64,000 nucleotides of DNA from CAWCDJ01 sp963836015 (GCA_963836015.1 CAWIIF010000004.1:1612001-1676000); one strand, 5' to 3'. Positions 18,027 to 26,740 are shown, numbered from the stretch's first letter. Notes: generated by a model from the letters alone, not told the origin. Made by a program: numbers and translations.

Positions 18027-18385
18027 GCGGTTGCCCCATGAACGAAGGTCTGGACCTGGGTCACGTCGGTATTCAGAAGGCTATATGTGACGGTGACGGT
18101 AAGGACCGCATCCTGGGCCGATGCCACGACGGAGAGGACCTTCACGTAATTGCCGAGCCATTTCTGCAGAGCGCCCTGTACCGTGAACTGGGTGGCGGCG
18201 GCCATCTCGACGCTGTTGGGGGCGAAGGGTAGCTGCAGCAGGCCGCTCCCGAAATCCGGCAGGTTGACCCGCTCGCCGGGAGACGTGAAGAGCACCTGCT
18301 CCACCAGTTGCTTCACATAATCCTGGATGGACGCCTCCCGCGTTCGCCCGCGCCCATCGAATTGGTACGGAAAGTTGAGATTCAT
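18023..18385 (-). CDS. GPW/gp25-like baseplate protein (Afp9-like)
   Basis: This 120-residue protein has the gp25 family core: DYVKQLVEQVLFTSPGERVN, LPDFGSGLLQLPFAPN, then an alpha/beta C-terminus. gp25 proteins start sheath polymerisation on the baseplate in T4, T6SS and eCIS particles. The length is typical. It lies 10 bases after the PAAR-like gene and overlaps the next wedge gene by ATGA, the conserved neighbourhood for this family. Confidence 0.93.
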   Translation of the reverse strand: MNLNFPYQFDGRGRTREASIQDYVKQLVEQVLFTSPGERVNLPDFGSGLLQLPFAPNSVEMAAATQFTVQGALQKWLGNYVKVLSVVASAQDAVLTVTVTYSLLNTDVTQVQTFVHGATA

Positions 18386-18395
18386 CGCATCCCTC

Positions 18396-18716
18396 TCAAG
18401 TGGCGATCACCCGCGTCTGGGCCGCCACGGGAATCAGGGGAGTGCCGGTGGGAACGCAGGTCGCGACGCCCGACATGATGACCACCGGTTGGCCGAGCGA
18501 CATCACACGCACCGCGCCTACCACCCACTGGGCGGTGACGCAGGGCCCGTTGCCGCCCGGCGGCACAAAGGGGCAACCGGCGACAACGTAGGGAGCGGCG
18601 ATGGTGGTGATCGGCGAGCCCGACACAAGCACCCTCGGGCTGGGAGCTGTAGGCGTGGCCTGTCCCCCGTGGGAGCACATCACCGTCGCTCCGAGATGCA
18701 AAATCGGTGCAGGCAT
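18396..18716 (-). CDS. PAAR-like spike-tip protein
   Basis: This 106-residue glycine- and proline-rich protein has the layout of PAAR-like eCIS tip proteins: an N-terminal LHLGATVMCSHGG segment, then repeated short beta strands (VLVSGSPITTI, VVAGCPF, GQPVVIMSGVATCVPTGTPL). Several His and Cys residues (H7, C14, H16, plus later Cys) could bind a metal ion at the point of the spike. It begins 2 bases after the gpV-like spike gene and precedes gp25, which is the expected order. Assignment rests on context and composition. Confidence 0.8.
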   Translation of the reverse strand: MPAPILHLGATVMCSHGGQATPTAPSPRVLVSGSPITTIAAPYVVAGCPFVPPGGNGPCVTAQWVVGAVRVMSLGQPVVIMSGVATCVPTGTPLIPVAAQTRVIAT

Positions 18717-18718
18717 AA

Positions 18719-19270
18719 CTAAACCACCGTCAATGCGCCGAGGTTGACGTCGACCGTAGGGCCCACCAGCGTGATGGAGGCCCCTTGCCCGTTACTGATA
18801 TAAATGCCCGAAGCGTTGACCACGATCATGGCCCCGCTGGCGCTCTTGAGAATGATTCCGCCGGTGGCCGGCGTGGGCGGAGCATCGCTCAGGAGCAGCA
18901 TGTTCTGACCGGTGGTCTGGAGCACGATGTTCTGTCCGGGCGGAATCGGCGGCGGCGCGGTGGCAAAGACCGGGACTTGGGCAACCAATCCCCAGAAGCC
19001 CCCCGTCCAAATGGGATAATCCGAATCTCCCTGCTCGAATTCGACCCAAACCTGGGACCCGATGGGCGGCACGATGAAACACCCGGCCTGGATACCGGCG
19101 GCGGGTACACAGGGCATGGCCCAACTCGAAGGCGTCTCGCCGAGGACATCGGGCACCTGTACCAGGATGCGGCCGATCTGCTCCGGGTCGACGTTGGCGA
19201 TCACCAGCCCGCGGTACTTTCCGTAATATCGTTGGGCGTTGCCGCCCGGCGTGGAATCTGTTGGCGTCAT
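18719..19270 (-). CDS. gpV/gp5-like spike protein (phage baseplate assembly protein V)
   Basis: This 183-residue protein starts at the ATG complementary to 19268-19270, which overlaps the upstream stop as ATGA; a longer frame into the hub gene is not needed. Residues about 14-100 form the OB-fold seen in gpV/gp5 (YYGKYRGLVIANVDPEQIGR, then VLGETPSSWAMPC, IPPIGSQVWVEFEQGD-type and YPIWTGGFWG). The C-terminus has short repeated strands (NIVLQTTGQNMLLLSD, GIILKSASGAMIVVNASGI) typical of a trimeric beta-helix needle. With the gpD-like gene it would make up the VgrG-type (Afp8) spike as two separate proteins. The PAAR-like tip is encoded next. Confidence 0.9.
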   Translation of the reverse strand: MTPTDSTPGGNAQRYYGKYRGLVIANVDPEQIGRILVQVPDVLGETPSSWAMPCVPAAGIQAGCFIVPPIGSQVWVEFEQGDSDYPIWTGGFWGLVAQVPVFATAPPPIPPGQNIVLQTTGQNMLLLSDAPPTPATGGIILKSASGAMIVVNASGIYISNGQGASITLVGPTVDVNLGALTVV

Positions 19271-20412
19271 AGATTCACCGTCGGAACGGTGGAGACCAAA
19301 CCGTTCCGGGTCAAAGTAAAGTTCTGCTTGTACTCTCCGCGCTTGATCTTGTGGGTCACGTTCTTCACGTAATAGAGACCGTCGAACGCGGGCCCGGCCC
19401 CGCGCACTCCCACCAGTTGGCGGGCCTTCAGCACCCCGCCATAGCGGGTCACATCCAGGCTGCCTTCGCACGAAACGACTTCGGCGTACTGCGCGGCCGC
19501 GGCCAGGCCCATCATGACGGTCTGCGGAATGGGCCGCTTGGAGAGGTCGTCGCGGAGCGGCTGTAAATCGCCCAGGATGTTAGTGGGCAGGGGCGGGATT
19601 AACCCCAGCGGCGGGTTAAGAGGCGTAATCGGCGGGATCGGGATCGGAATCGTAACGCCGGTCTGCTCGTTATAGATGAACAGGATCGGAATGCGGTTCT
19701 TCTCCTGATCGAAGGTGAAATGCATGCTCTCGACGTTGGTGTAGGCGTCCATGTCGATGCTCAAAGCCGGCTGCGCCGGGCCGACCTTGATCTGGGGTCC
19801 CCAATACGCCGTGTTCGTGCCGGGTACCGGTCCGGGGTCGATGTAGAAGACGTAGCCCGCCTGTTCCGCCAGATACCGGATATATTCCAGGTCCGAGCCT
19901 TTCTGACTGGGGATGCGGTCGATGGGAATGGGGACGTCGATCAGGACGCTGGGGATGATCAGCGGGATCACTCCGAACATCGCGTACTTGAGAAGCATCA
20001 GGGCGACGCGCGCTTCGGCCGGGCAGGCGGGGAACGGGAACCCGCTCCAGTTGGACTGATCCATCAAGACGGTCAGATCCTTGCCGGTGATGGTCAAGGT
20101 GGAGTTAGAGCCCTTGTCGCCGGGAGAGATCTGGTTGTTGGTGATCACGCCGTCCATCAGTACGTTGGCAACGCCATTGACGGTGGCCACCAAAACGACC
20201 CGCATAAACAGCAGGGGCAGCCCGCCGGTGAGCAGGAAGAGGATCTGCAAGGGCGACTGCTTATCGATGCTGAAGACCAGCTGAAATCCGCTGGAGCCGA
20301 CGTCTTCCACCTTCACTTCGACCTCGGACAGGGCGTCGAGCACCACGCGCGGCACCGGCAGGGGGAAGACCGGACCCATCATCAGACTGAGTTGGACGCT
20401 GCTAAGCACCAC
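19267..20412 (-). CDS. gpD/gp27-like baseplate hub protein (phage late control D family)
   Basis: This 381-residue protein begins SVQLSLMMGPVFPLPVPRVV and carries the gp27-like hub layout: two beta-barrel-like parts around a segment with RIPSQKGSDLEYIRYLAEQAG and YVFYIDP, a recognisable late control gene D/VgrG signature. It forms the trimeric hub between tube and spike. The start is a GTG (20412, or the adjacent GTG at 20409) with a GGGAG Shine-Dalgarno just upstream. It overlaps the LysM gene by about 11 bases and the gpV gene by ATGA. Confidence 0.9.
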   Translation of the reverse strand: MVLSSVQLSLMMGPVFPLPVPRVVLDALSEVEVKVEDVGSSGFQLVFSIDKQSPLQILFLLTGGLPLLFMRVVLVATVNGVANVLMDGVITNNQISPGDKGSNSTLTITGKDLTVLMDQSNWSGFPFPACPAEARVALMLLKYAMFGVIPLIIPSVLIDVPIPIDRIPSQKGSDLEYIRYLAEQAGYVFYIDPGPVPGTNTAYWGPQIKVGPAQPALSIDMDAYTNVESMHFTFDQEKNRIPILFIYNEQTGVTIPIPIPPITPLNPPLGLIPPLPTNILGDLQPLRDDLSKRPIPQTVMMGLAAAAQYAEVVSCEGSLDVTRYGGVLKARQLVGVRGAGPAFDGLYYVKNVTHKIKRGEYKQNFTLTRNGLVSTVPTVNL

Positions 20413-20770
20413 CTACTCCCGGTACACCTTGAGGCGTGGTGATACTCAGGACCCTGCCGGGAGTCTCGACCAGATCGTCGGGACGGATCGCGCCGTTGGC
20501 GTCGCAAATGAGCCAGAAGACCAGCGGATCTCCGAGGTACCTGGCGGCGATCAGATCGAGCCGGTCCCCTTGCCGAACGGTGTGGCTGGCGATGGTCGCG
20601 AAGTTCGGCGCGCCGGGCTGCGGCACAAAACGACGTGCCAGGTAGGTGATGGATTGACCGTCCGGCGTGGTGTAAGTCAGGGTTCCGGACCGGTAGTAGC
20701 GGCTGTCGGCGGGAAAATTGACGGCCGGCAGCACGCCCATCTGTATCAAAGCTTGAAGGGGATAGTTCAT
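20402..20770 (-). CDS. LysM-domain baseplate/tube-adaptor protein (Afp7-type C-terminal part)
   Basis: This 122-residue protein has an N-terminal region with SRYYRSGTLTYTTPDGQSIT and then a LysM-like segment at about residues 62-110 (ASHTVRQGDRLDLIAARYLG, then DPLVFWLICDANG and RPDDLVETPGRVLSI). LysM proteins of this size connect the hub to the tube or wedge in contractile systems. It overlaps the previous gene by ATGA. Confidence 0.88.
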   Translation of the reverse strand: MNYPLQALIQMGVLPAVNFPADSRYYRSGTLTYTTPDGQSITYLARRFVPQPGAPNFATIASHTVRQGDRLDLIAARYLGDPLVFWLICDANGAIRPDDLVETPGRVLSITTPQGVPGVGGA

Positions 20771-21432
20771 GGCAAGCCTCCCAAACCGAGAACCGAGATA
20801 GCCACACTGGCCGCCTGGGAAGCCAACTGCTGTTTATTCGTGAGATAGGTCATAAACAGGCGGCCGCCGGGGTGAGAGAAGCCCAGGTCGTCGACGTTGA
20901 GGACCCGCAGGCCCAGGCTGACCTTCGCGCGGATTGGGTTGAGGTTAGGATCAAAAGCCTCCTCGGTGATGGAAAAATCCGTCAGCCGCACGGGGACCAC
21001 GCGGCTCTTGCTCCAGACAAAGAGCGTGAGGGGCTGCTCCAGGGGGATGATTTCCAGGGTCCCGGCATTCGCCATGGCGTCATCGGCCTGCAGCGTTTCG
21101 ACGGTCGGGTTGACCAGCATTTCCAGTTGCGCCAACTGGGGCTGGAGGCCGAACTGTACGGCCAGCGGAAACTGGTTGGGGAACTCCAACTGGTCGGTGG
21201 CATCCAACTCCGCTTCCACCTTGATGGTTTCGACCGCCGGTCCGCGCAAACGGAGCGCGTCGACCCGCACGCCGTCCTGACCACCGGCGACGGCCTGGAT
21301 CTGCAGCGTGCGGGTCAGGGAATCGGGGTTGTATTGCAGGGCGATGACGCTCTGGATCGCGGAGGTGTCCGGGTCCATGGTCACGATGCCGCCCTTGACC
21401 AGGCGGGGCGAAACGGGGGAACCGCTAGCCAT
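20767..21432 (-). CDS. Contractile injection system tube/adaptor protein (CIS_tube-like)
   Basis: This 221-residue protein shows the conserved opening of the CIS tube N-terminal family (LVKGGIVTMD, then SVIALQYNPDSLTRTLQ) and the ELDATDQLEFPN...QLAQLEMLVNP segment. It is thought to be a tube-initiator or adaptor between hub and inner tube. In Afp/PVC a single Afp7/Pvc7 protein covers this and the LysM domain; here they seem to be two genes overlapping by ATGA. There is no signal peptide. Confidence 0.85.
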   Translation of the reverse strand: MASGSPVSPRLVKGGIVTMDPDTSAIQSVIALQYNPDSLTRTLQIQAVAGGQDGVRVDALRLRGPAVETIKVEAELDATDQLEFPNQFPLAVQFGLQPQLAQLEMLVNPTVETLQADDAMANAGTLEIIPLEQPLTLFVWSKSRVVPVRLTDFSITEEAFDPNLNPIRAKVSLGLRVLNVDDLGFSHPGGRLFMTYLTNKQQLASQAASVAISVLGLGGLP

Positions 21433-21441
21433 GAGATCTCC

Positions 21442-21696
21442 TCATTTCAAGCTCCTTCCAATGGCGCGAGCAAGGCCCTGTCCGAAGCTCCGGCCTCCGG
21501 ACGGTCCCGGCTGCAAAGGCATGCGGCCCAGCCGCAGGACGGGCGTGCGGCGGGAGTTGGCCAACGCGGCTCGGGCGGCTGGATCGGACAGGACCCGGGA
21601 AAGTTCCGTTTGCAGCCCTTCCACCAGCGCCTTGTGGTTTCCGGGTTCCACGCCCTTCAACATCAGACGGTCGATAGTGACACGGATGCGGCTCAT
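21442..21696 (-). CDS. Small eCIS-associated protein of unknown function
   Basis: This 84-residue basic protein (SRIRVTIDRLMLKGVEPGNH, then ALVEGLQTELSRVLSDPAAR) lies between the ATPase and tube-adaptor genes. The ATG at 21696 overlaps the ATPase stop as ATGA, which decides the start over an in-frame GTG 6 bases upstream. The N-terminal 45 residues look like a beta strand plus amphipathic helix; the C-terminus is Gly/Arg/Pro-rich. Similar small genes next to eCIS ATPases are known to me, but no function is. Confidence 0.75.
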   Translation of the reverse strand: MSRIRVTIDRLMLKGVEPGNHKALVEGLQTELSRVLSDPAARAALANSRRTPVLRLGRMPLQPGPSGGRSFGQGLARAIGRSLK

Positions 21697-23603
21697 ACCC
21701 ACCCCCGGATCTCGGCTTCGGAAAGAGGCCGCTCGATCTTCTGTGCTTCGAGCCTGGCTGCCTGCATGAGGTGGCTCATGGTCACCGGGGTCCCGGACTC
21801 GGCGGCCAGAAACGCGGCGTTCAACGCGATGTTGCGGATGTTGCCGCCGGCCACATTGAGCTGGGAGAGCTTTCCGGGGTCCAGGCCCTGGGTGGGAGTG
21901 TCCGCGGGAAAAATACGGCTCCAGATTGCATGGCGCTGCGCGGCGTCCGGAAAAGGAAAGCTCACGGTGAAGCGCAGGCGGCGCTGGAAGGCTTTGTCCA
22001 AGGCGGTTTTCAGATTGGTGGTGAGAATCGCGAGGCCCTGGTATGCCTCCATGCGCTGCAACAGATAGCTGACTTCGATGTTGGCGTAGCGGTCGTGGCT
22101 GTCCTTCACATCGCCGCGCTTGCCGAAGAGCGCGTCGGCTTCGTCGAAGAGCAGAAGAACGCCGCCTTCTTCAGCCGCATCGAAGACTTGCTTGAGGTTC
22201 TTCTCGGTCTCTCCGATATACTTGCTGACCACGGCGGAGAGATCGATGCGGTAGAGATCGAGAGCCAGCTCGCGGGCCAGGACTTCGGCTGCCAGCGTCT
22301 TGCCGGTGCCGCTTTCGCCGGCGAACAACGCGCTGACACCCAGGCCGCGCCGGCCTTTGGCGGAAAAGCCCCAGGTCTCATAAACCTTCATGCGATGGCG
22401 CACCTGCGATGCCAGGTGGCGCAGAGTCTGAATTTGCAGTTCGGGCAGAACCAGGTCTTCCCACTCGGCCATGGGAACGAGGCGCTGGGCCAGGTCTTCC
22501 AGGCGGGGGCGGGCGAGGGAGCGGCACACGTCCCACAGATCCTCCGGGCGAACGGAGGCTTGCTCCGAACCCGCCAGCGCGCCGGTGGAGAAAATGGTCT
22601 TGGCGCTCAACCGGAATTGCTGAGACAAGGCATCGAGCGTCCCGTTGCAGGCAGCCGCCGCCGAATCCAGCGCCTGCTCCCAGAGCCGTTTCTGCTCGGC
22701 CGGCTGCGGCTTATCGACGTCGAACCGCAGGAAGGCGCGGTCGAGCCGGAGAGGTTCGGCGCTCGACAGGAACAGCAGGCCCGGTATCCTCTCTACCAGA
22801 TGGCGGGCGGAAGGGGTGAGACCGGCGCTGCCGCACCGCAGGAGCAATACCGCGGGCAGGAGCAAGGCCTCCCGCTGCCACAAGAGGGCGATCTGGTCCA
22901 GGTCGAAGCCGGGCGCCGGAAGGTCTTCCGCGCGCAAAGTGAATAACTGCCACCCGGCAGTCCAGGCCGCTAAAGCGGCGGCGTCTTCCTGGCCCTGGGG
23001 ATCGTCGCCGCAGAGATGAAGGATGGGGTCCTGTTGCGAATCGTTCTCGAAGACGCGGACGGCCTGGGCGGCTACGGCTTTGTGTTCGCCGGCGATCCAC
23101 AGCGGAAATGGGCTGGGTCGAATCAGGGACTGGAGGCGGGCGTCCGGCAGGTTGACTCCGGCCAGGTAGTGTAGGATGCGTTCGTCGATGCGCAGGGGCG
23201 CGGTGGTGAGCGAGTGGCCGGGTTCCACTTCGATCAGCCGCAGGCGGCGTAGCGGGCGGGAAGGGGTCAGGGCGGTCCAGTGGGGTTCCGGAAGGGCGGC
23301 CATCGCCAGGCCGAAGGTGGCAAAGGCTCGCGGCGGATGTCCCTGGGACTCGCCGCATTGCGCGGCCAGCCGGGAATCCATTTCCACTCCGGCGCACAGA
23401 AGGAGCAGGGCGCGTTCGAAGGTGCTCAGTCCGAACAGCTCGCTGAGGCGGTCGATGGCGGGTGGTTCTTCGAGGGCGTCACGGGCGATCTGCAGGGATT
23501 CCACAGACTCGCCGGCCAGTCGCTGCTTCAAGCGGGCGAACTCCGCCACCAGATAGGCCTGGTTGGCCTCGGTCCACGCGGGTTGGTGTTCGGCGGCTCT
23601 CAT
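21693..23603 (-). CDS. AAA+ ATPase of the eCIS (Afp15-like)
   Basis: This 636-residue protein has a poorly conserved N-terminal half with a degenerate ATPase-like region and a C-terminal AAA+ module. The Walker A is GESGTGKT (429-436), the Walker B LLLFDEAD (483-490), with an NIEVSYLLQRMEAYQG segment, sensor-like ILTTN and an arginine-finger region (QRRLRFTVSFPFPD). Afp15-type ATPases are conserved in eCIS and are proposed to assist assembly, cargo loading or sheath disassembly, replacing ClpV of T6SS. It overlaps the DUF4255 gene upstream and the small gene downstream, both by ATGA. Confidence 0.93.
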   Translation of the reverse strand: MRAAEHQPAWTEANQAYLVAEFARLKQRLAGESVESLQIARDALEEPPAIDRLSELFGLSTFERALLLLCAGVEMDSRLAAQCGESQGHPPRAFATFGLAMAALPEPHWTALTPSRPLRRLRLIEVEPGHSLTTAPLRIDERILHYLAGVNLPDARLQSLIRPSPFPLWIAGEHKAVAAQAVRVFENDSQQDPILHLCGDDPQGQEDAAALAAWTAGWQLFTLRAEDLPAPGFDLDQIALLWQREALLLPAVLLLRCGSAGLTPSARHLVERIPGLLFLSSAEPLRLDRAFLRFDVDKPQPAEQKRLWEQALDSAAAACNGTLDALSQQFRLSAKTIFSTGALAGSEQASVRPEDLWDVCRSLARPRLEDLAQRLVPMAEWEDLVLPELQIQTLRHLASQVRHRMKVYETWGFSAKGRRGLGVSALFAGESGTGKTLAAEVLARELALDLYRIDLSAVVSKYIGETEKNLKQVFDAAEEGGVLLLFDEADALFGKRGDVKDSHDRYANIEVSYLLQRMEAYQGLAILTTNLKTALDKAFQRRLRFTVSFPFPDAAQRHAIWSRIFPADTPTQGLDPGKLSQLNVAGGNIRNIALNAAFLAAESGTPVTMSHLMQAARLEAQKIERPLSEAEIRGWV

Positions 23604-24850
23604 ACGGGGATGAACGGTCCCGCGAAGGTGGGCGGGGTGGCTGCCCAGTTGACGGCCACCGGACTATCGACACCGTCCACGCGGAGGCGTGCGAGGTAGG
23701 ATCCGGCGGGAAGGGTTGGGAATTGGAAGCTGAGCGAAGCCGTGGGTGTATCGAAAGTCCGGGCCGGCGCGGCGGTGCCGCCCATCGCCAGGGAGACGCT
23801 CTGGTTAGGCAGCGCCTGCGGGTCGCAACTGAGGGTGACCAGGGTTCCCGAGGCATTGGTTACCGCGGTGGGCGCGGGGACTGTGAGAATTTTCGGAGCG
23901 ATGGCGAGGGGGACGCTGTTGGTGCTGCGCACTACCTGGCCACTGCCGTTGGTGAAGAGGACCGAGAGGCTGTAGACGCCGGCAGAGAGGTTCGTGGGAT
24001 CTTCGGGAACGACAAAGGAAACGGATAGATCGGTCGCCGCGGATGGCGGGAAAGGAGGATACCGAATTCCCAGGCGCCCGTTGTTCAGCGCAATCAGGCT
24101 GGCGCCGCCTAGCGCCTGGCCGGTCACCGTCACCGCATCCCCGGGAGCCGCCGCGGACTGGCCCATGGGCGCCTGCACCTCGAACAATTGCGAGGGTCCA
24201 CCGGCGTCGGCGGAAATGTTCCGGCTTAGCACCGGCAGGGCGGAGGAACTGGCCAGCGGCGACTGTATCAGAACCACTGACACATCGAACGCAAAGGTCG
24301 GGCGAAAGTCGGATTTGAGCGCCGTCCACAGCCAGGCCATCTCCTCACGGCCGAGAATTGCGGGCGTGACCTTGATCATTTCGATCTGGTCGGCCAGCCC
24401 CGACGAGCTCAAGGCCCCGGCCAGGGGATTGGTGGACGGAAGATCGTTCAGGGCAGTGTTGATCTGGCCGCGCGGTAGTACGGGGTTTTCGTGGAGCATG
24501 AGGAGCGCGTAGCCCAGGAGCGCCTCAGCTTGTGTATCTTCGGCGGCGTAGGCTGTCAACAGGTAGTGCAGGTCGAGCGCAAGCGGAGGGTTCTTCAGAC
24601 GCGTCCTGCCATCGGGGGCGGCGGAGGGAAGCTCGACATTGCGCCACGCGGCGTTGGGCGTGACCTGGTGCAGGAAGATATTGACCTGCAGTTGGGAACT
24701 CCCGCCGCTCCCGATCTTGGCCTGGATGATGTCGGGAGCGACCGCGGACACCAACACGCTTCCCAGGGGAGACGCGGGTTCGTTGTAGACGATGTTGAGG
24801 AAGTACTGCAATACCGCCGTGACTCCGGAGATGGCCAAGGCATTGCTCAT
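23600..24850 (-). CDS. DUF4255 (Pvc16-like) tube/sheath terminator with Ig-like C-terminus
   Basis: Residues 1-200 of this 416-residue protein match the DUF4255/Pvc16 N-terminal family: AISGVTAVLQYFLNIVYNEP, IFLHQVTPNAAWRN, LALDLHYLLTAYAAEDTQAE and LLGYALLMLHENPVL. The family caps the distal end of the tube and sheath. Residues about 215-416 appear to be two or three Ig-like beta domains (APGDAVTVTGQALGG; AGVYSLSVLFTNGSG; AGSYLARLRVDGVDSP). Such extensions are common in Pvc16 proteins. It overlaps the ATPase gene by ATGA and abuts the proline-rich gene upstream. Confidence 0.9.
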   Translation of the reverse strand: MSNALAISGVTAVLQYFLNIVYNEPASPLGSVLVSAVAPDIIQAKIGSGGSSQLQVNIFLHQVTPNAAWRNVELPSAAPDGRTRLKNPPLALDLHYLLTAYAAEDTQAEALLGYALLMLHENPVLPRGQINTALNDLPSTNPLAGALSSSGLADQIEMIKVTPAILGREEMAWLWTALKSDFRPTFAFDVSVVLIQSPLASSSALPVLSRNISADAGGPSQLFEVQAPMGQSAAAPGDAVTVTGQALGGASLIALNNGRLGIRYPPFPPSAATDLSVSFVVPEDPTNLSAGVYSLSVLFTNGSGQVVRSTNSVPLAIAPKILTVPAPTAVTNASGTLVTLSCDPQALPNQSVSLAMGGTAAPARTFDTPTASLSFQFPTLPAGSYLARLRVDGVDSPVAVNWAATPPTFAGPFIPV

Positions 24851-25497
24851 CAGGCCCTCCGGTTCCGGCGCTTGAGGTATTCATCCAGGTTGAGAGATTT
24901 GCGGGCGGGCTGGGCCGCGGGGCGGGCAACCGCTTGAGGTACCGCGGTCACTTCGATGCGGCCAATGTGGATCTCGATTTCGTCGCGTTCCGGCTCCGGT
25001 GGAGGACTGCGCCGGGGGAGGGAGGCACGCGGTTCGCCGGGCATGCCGGGAATCCTGACGGGGACGGCAGGACGATCGCCTTCCTCGATTAATGGTGTGA
25101 ACGAGTAGTCAATGGCTATCTCTCGTTCCGGCTCTGGGGAATACGGCTCCGAGTGTTTGAGCGAATTCTCATCCGGTTTGTCTGGCAGGCCGGGTAGGAG
25201 GAGGGCAGTCGCGGGTTTTTCGTTTGGCTCCCGGCTACGCATGGGGAGCTGGTGCGGCGGCTTCGAATCCGCGGCGCGAGCAGTTTCACGAATCGGCAGG
25301 CGGCCCAGCTCAGGCGGCGGCGGGGCACCTGCGGCCGGTTCCACAACAGGGTCGGGGCGGGGGCTGACCAGAAGGCTCTCTTCGGCCACAAAGGGTTCGG
25401 CGCTTTGCGTAGCCGAGAAGAGCGGCCCGAGGATTGGGTGGATGGCCCGCGCGGGCGTTCGGGCGTTGGACACGATCCGCTGCAGGTAGCCGCTCAT
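24850..25497 (-). CDS. Proline-rich eCIS-associated protein
   Basis: This 215-residue protein of low complexity (Pro, Glu, Arg) has a short conserved start (MSGYLQRIVSNARTPARAIH) and a conserved end (EIEIHIGRIEVTAVP, then KSLNLDEYLKRR). Comparable two-ended, disordered proteins occur in many eCIS operons at this position, between the double-CxxC protein and the DUF4255 cap. They could be an assembly factor or a flexible cap component. No catalytic motif or membrane segment is seen. Confidence 0.75.
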   Translation of the reverse strand: MSGYLQRIVSNARTPARAIHPILGPLFSATQSAEPFVAEESLLVSPRPDPVVEPAAGAPPPPELGRLPIRETARAADSKPPHQLPMRSREPNEKPATALLLPGLPDKPDENSLKHSEPYSPEPEREIAIDYSFTPLIEEGDRPAVPVRIPGMPGEPRASLPRRSPPPEPERDEIEIHIGRIEVTAVPQAVARPAAQPARKSLNLDEYLKRRNRRA

Positions 25498-26198
25498 TGG
25501 CGCACCATCTCGAGGTAGAAAGCCCGGCGGGGTTCACTCAGGGAGAGGATTTCCCGTTCCGTCCAACCGTAGGCCGAGGCCAGGGTATGGACCTCCATCA
25601 GAAGCCGCCTGGCGCGAACCTCAATCTCCGACCAGAAGAAGGCGGCGAAATCCAGGGTTTCGTCCCAATCGCGGCCGCACTTGGGGCAATGCATGGAGAG
25701 CCGCGTCTCCGCCATCGGGTCGGCCGCGGCCAGGCTCTCTCCGACCGCTTCCACATCTTCTTCCGACCACGATGAACACGCGTCGCGCTCCAGGCAGCAG
25801 ATCTCGAGAAGCCGGATCGAGGCCAGGCGCGGATCCGCTTCGCTGGCGGCGCGCGCTAAATCCCGGCTGGTGGGAAGACGAAAGGATCGTCCGTTCACCG
25901 CGATCGTTTCGCCCGGAGACCGGCGGCCACCTTCCATTAAGGCCCGGCCGTCCATCTGAAATTCCAGCTTCTCGCCGCATTGAGGGCACTCGACCCATCC
26001 CCGCAATTCCGGTCCGAAGCAAGAGCAGCGCAACTCGGCCAAGGCTTCGTTCCGGCGGCCCAAGGGCCAGTCCGCAAGGTGGTCGCGCGGGCTTTCCGGA
26101 AGGGCCGCACTCAGAGCCAGCAGACCCTGATCCAGCGGATGAAGGCGATGCCCGCGCTCCCACAGATGGAGGAAATCGGTACCGGAGAGGGTCCGCAT
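25494..26198 (-). CDS. Double-CxxC baseplate/assembly protein of the eCIS
   Basis: This 234-residue protein has two zinc-ribbon-like knuckles, CPQCGEKLEF and CPKCGRDWDETLDF, about 100 residues apart, and a C-terminus with EVHTLASAYGWTEREILSLS followed by RRAFYLEMV. That ending is typical of small tail-assembly chaperone or baseplate proteins read next to the tube gene in phage-like contractile systems. Zinc binding is inferred from the CxxC pairs. The stop overlaps the next gene start by ATGA. Confidence 0.78.
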   Translation of the reverse strand: MRTLSGTDFLHLWERGHRLHPLDQGLLALSAALPESPRDHLADWPLGRRNEALAELRCSCFGPELRGWVECPQCGEKLEFQMDGRALMEGGRRSPGETIAVNGRSFRLPTSRDLARAASEADPRLASIRLLEICCLERDACSSWSEEDVEAVGESLAAADPMAETRLSMHCPKCGRDWDETLDFAAFFWSEIEVRARRLLMEVHTLASAYGWTEREILSLSEPRRAFYLEMVRQ

Positions 26199-26199
26199 A

Positions 26200-26727
26200 T
26201 CACGTGTTGACGGTGGAGAGCGTGGGTTCCTGCGGCTCGGTGACGCTGGTATCGCGCTCGAAGCCCTCGTTCTCCAACTTGATGTGCTCGATGGCTATGG
26301 CGTTGGCATTGGCATCCAGGTCCGGCAAGGCCTGGTACTCGGAGACCCAGCAGCGGTAGATCTTGTAAGCGATCACCAACTGCCCGGCCTCGTTGTAAAA
26401 CTCCAGGTAGATATCCTTGCGGAAGTTGGCCAGAGACACCTCCGAGCCGAGGCCGGAACCGAAGTTCCAGACCAGGCCTGCCCAGTCATGGAAGGCCATG
26501 TCCTGAGTAAGTCCCCGTTCGAGAGTAACTGCCTCGAATTTTTGGCGTCCAGGCGACTTGTGAGAGGTCGAGGGGTCGCCGCCCGAACGGTGCTCCACGA
26601 CTTCAGTGGTGCGTTTCAAGCCGGTCATCTTACTGCAGCCGGCCACGTACTTACCGTCCCATTTCAGCCGGAATTTGAAATTCTTGTAAGGGTCCAAACG
26701 CTGCGTATTGACTGAGAACTGAGCCAC
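26200..26727 (-). CDS. eCIS inner tube protein (Afp1/5-like)
   Basis: This 175-residue T4 gp19-like tail tube protein shows family features: DPYKNFKFRLKWDGKYVAG, CSKMTGLKRTTEVVEHRSGGD, KSPGRQKFEAVTLERGLTQD and the end AIEHIKLENEGFERD. Many copies stack as hexameric rings inside the sheath. The start is a GTG at 26727 preceded by a strong AAGGAGG 8 bases upstream, suggesting high translation. Only one tube gene is present, whereas Afp and PVC have several. Confidence 0.95.
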   Translation of the reverse strand: MAQFSVNTQRLDPYKNFKFRLKWDGKYVAGCSKMTGLKRTTEVVEHRSGGDPSTSHKSPGRQKFEAVTLERGLTQDMAFHDWAGLVWNFGSGLGSEVSLANFRKDIYLEFYNEAGQLVIAYKIYRCWVSEYQALPDLDANANAIAIEHIKLENEGFERDTSVTEPQEPTLSTVNT

Positions 26728-26740
26728 GGCAATCGCCTCC

